A DNA stretch of 6,541 nt, taken from Chloroflexota bacterium (GTDB taxonomy: Bacteria > Chloroflexota > Anaerolineae > Caldilineales > Caldilineaceae). Below, piece by piece: positions 6,091-6,541 of the stretch. Under the pieces are notes generated by a model. The model was not told the DNA's origin, did not search any database, and saw only the letters and a program-made list of their open reading frames with translations. The translations under genes and the position numbers were made by a program. The stretch lies in NCBI GenBank assembly GCA_016199425.1, contig JACQGT010000047.1:1-6541 (forward strand). The letters are read 5' to 3'. The stretch's first letter is position 1. The number at the start of each line of letters is the position of its first letter.

Positions 6091-6541
6091 TTATCCCTGA
6101 TCAAACTGAATCCACACCTCGCCCTGGCCGTCGGGCACGCTGAAGGTGAAGTCCCGGCTGTCCCGCTCGCCGTTGCCGTCCAGCACCCAGCCCCGGTAGC
6201 TGCCCGCTACTGTATTCCCCGGCAGTTGACCTAGCGGCACTTTGTATTCGTAATTGTAACGGCCAAACTGGTTCTGGTTGGCACTCAGAGCAATGCTGCG
6301 CACGGAATCGGAAACAGGCAGCCGCTGGCCATCCTTTTCCAGGGCAATAAAGTAGCTGCCCTGAGGCTGGCCGCCGTCCACGCCGCTGTGCATAAAGAAG
6401 AGTTGCAACTTCAATTCAACGCCGCCGTTGCCAGCAAAGCTGGGGCCACCGGTCACTCGGAATTTACAGCCGTCGCCGCCGATGTTGGCGCAGGGGTCCG
6501 CGGCGGGGGGTGGCGCGGCAGGGGCCGGCGTATCCGTCGGC
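6091..6541 (-). CDS. C-terminal part of a probable exported beta-rich protein (N-terminus outside window)
   Basis: The frame is open to the right edge, and 149 residues are visible before TAA. It begins with a Pro/Ala/Thr-rich stretch (about the first 16 visible residues) typical of extracellular linkers. Then comes CANIGGDGC, whose two Cys could form a disulfide, and a domain of alternating beta strands rich in Gly, Asn, Tyr and Phe (VELKLQLFFMHSG, GSYFIALEKDG, FGRYNYEYKVPLG, AGSYRGWVLDG, SRDFTFSVPDG) that looks like an Ig-like or jelly-roll beta sandwich. A GTG at 6456 could be read as a start but is not convincing: it lies inside the beta domain, has no clear SD, and the frame continues upstream with coding character. 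The missing N-terminus probably carries a signal peptide or membrane anchor, and a fused kinase or other domain is possible. I do not recognise the family. Its last codons contain the helicase SD, so it is the helicase's upstream operon neighbour. Confidence 0.7.
   Translation of the reverse strand, partial: PTDTPAPAAPPPAADPCANIGGDGCKFRVTGGPSFAGNGGVELKLQLFFMHSGVDGGQPQGSYFIALEKDGQRLPVSDSVRSIALSANQNQFGRYNYEYKVPLGQLPGNTVAGSYRGWVLDGNGERDSRDFTFSVPDGQGEVWIQFDQG
6095..6098 (-). promoter_or_regulatory. Ribosome binding site choosing ATG 6089 for the helicase
   Basis: On the minus strand AGGG is followed by 5 nt and then ATG. The site lies within the last codons and stop of the preceding gene (TAA, one base, ATG), so ribosomes finishing that gene could reinitiate. 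The competing TTG at 6104 has only a weak, distant GAGG. Confidence 0.5.

Noticed and set aside
5106..6143. Plus-strand open frame (345 codons) antisense to the helicase
   Set aside because: It lies opposite all the SNF2 N-terminal motifs, and its His/Gln/Gly-rich translation is typical of a shadow frame.
6091..6456. Complete 121-residue gene starting at GTG 6456
   Set aside because: The frame continues open to the window edge with linker-like and Cys-containing coding sequence, the GTG has no clear SD, and it would cut into the beta domain. It is annotated as a partial larger gene instead.

Overview
The window is GC-rich, gene-dense bacterial chromosome with no rRNA, tRNA, CRISPR array, transposase or phage gene. 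High G+C, an F420/Ddn-type flavin/deazaflavin oxidoreductase, a secreted-looking protein with a Pro/Ala/Thr linker, and a free-standing SNF2 helicase suggest a Chloroflexota-like organism (for example Anaerolineae/Caldilineae). An actinobacterium cannot be excluded. This is an inference from gene style, because no phylogenetic marker is present.

Layout. Bases 1-69 are a short leader with a tandem octamer and a good Shine-Dalgarno (SD) site. On the plus strand, an Ldh-family (malate/L-lactate dehydrogenase type) oxidoreductase (70-1158) is followed after 3 nt by thiamine diphosphokinase thiN (1162-1803). A convergent minus-strand gene for a Ddn-like oxidoreductase (1818-2300, GTG start) ends 14 nt from thiN. 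A 112-nt spacer (2301-2412) holds a nested imperfect inverted repeat that may be a dispersed intergenic element.

From 2413 to the right edge, three minus-strand genes form a tightly packed operon. In transcription order they are: the C-terminal part of a probably exported beta-rich protein (6541-6091, N-terminus outside the window); a complete SNF2/RapA-like DEAH helicase (6089-4299, starting 1 nt after the upstream stop); and a 629-residue partner of unrecognised family (4302-2413) joined to the helicase by an ATGA overlap. The partner has an N-terminal alpha/beta region, a long coiled coil, a cluster of about 18 Cys/His zinc-ligand candidates, a low-complexity linker and an unfamiliar C-terminal domain.

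The helicase and partner are the most interesting part. Stop/start coupling implies coordinated synthesis. The helicase resembles the compact bacterial SNF2 proteins of the B. subtilis YqhH type, and the partner may act as a detached substrate-binding or regulatory subunit. No nuclease, methyltransferase or other defence effector is visible here, so a defence role is only a possibility. The plus-strand genes look like ordinary metabolism.
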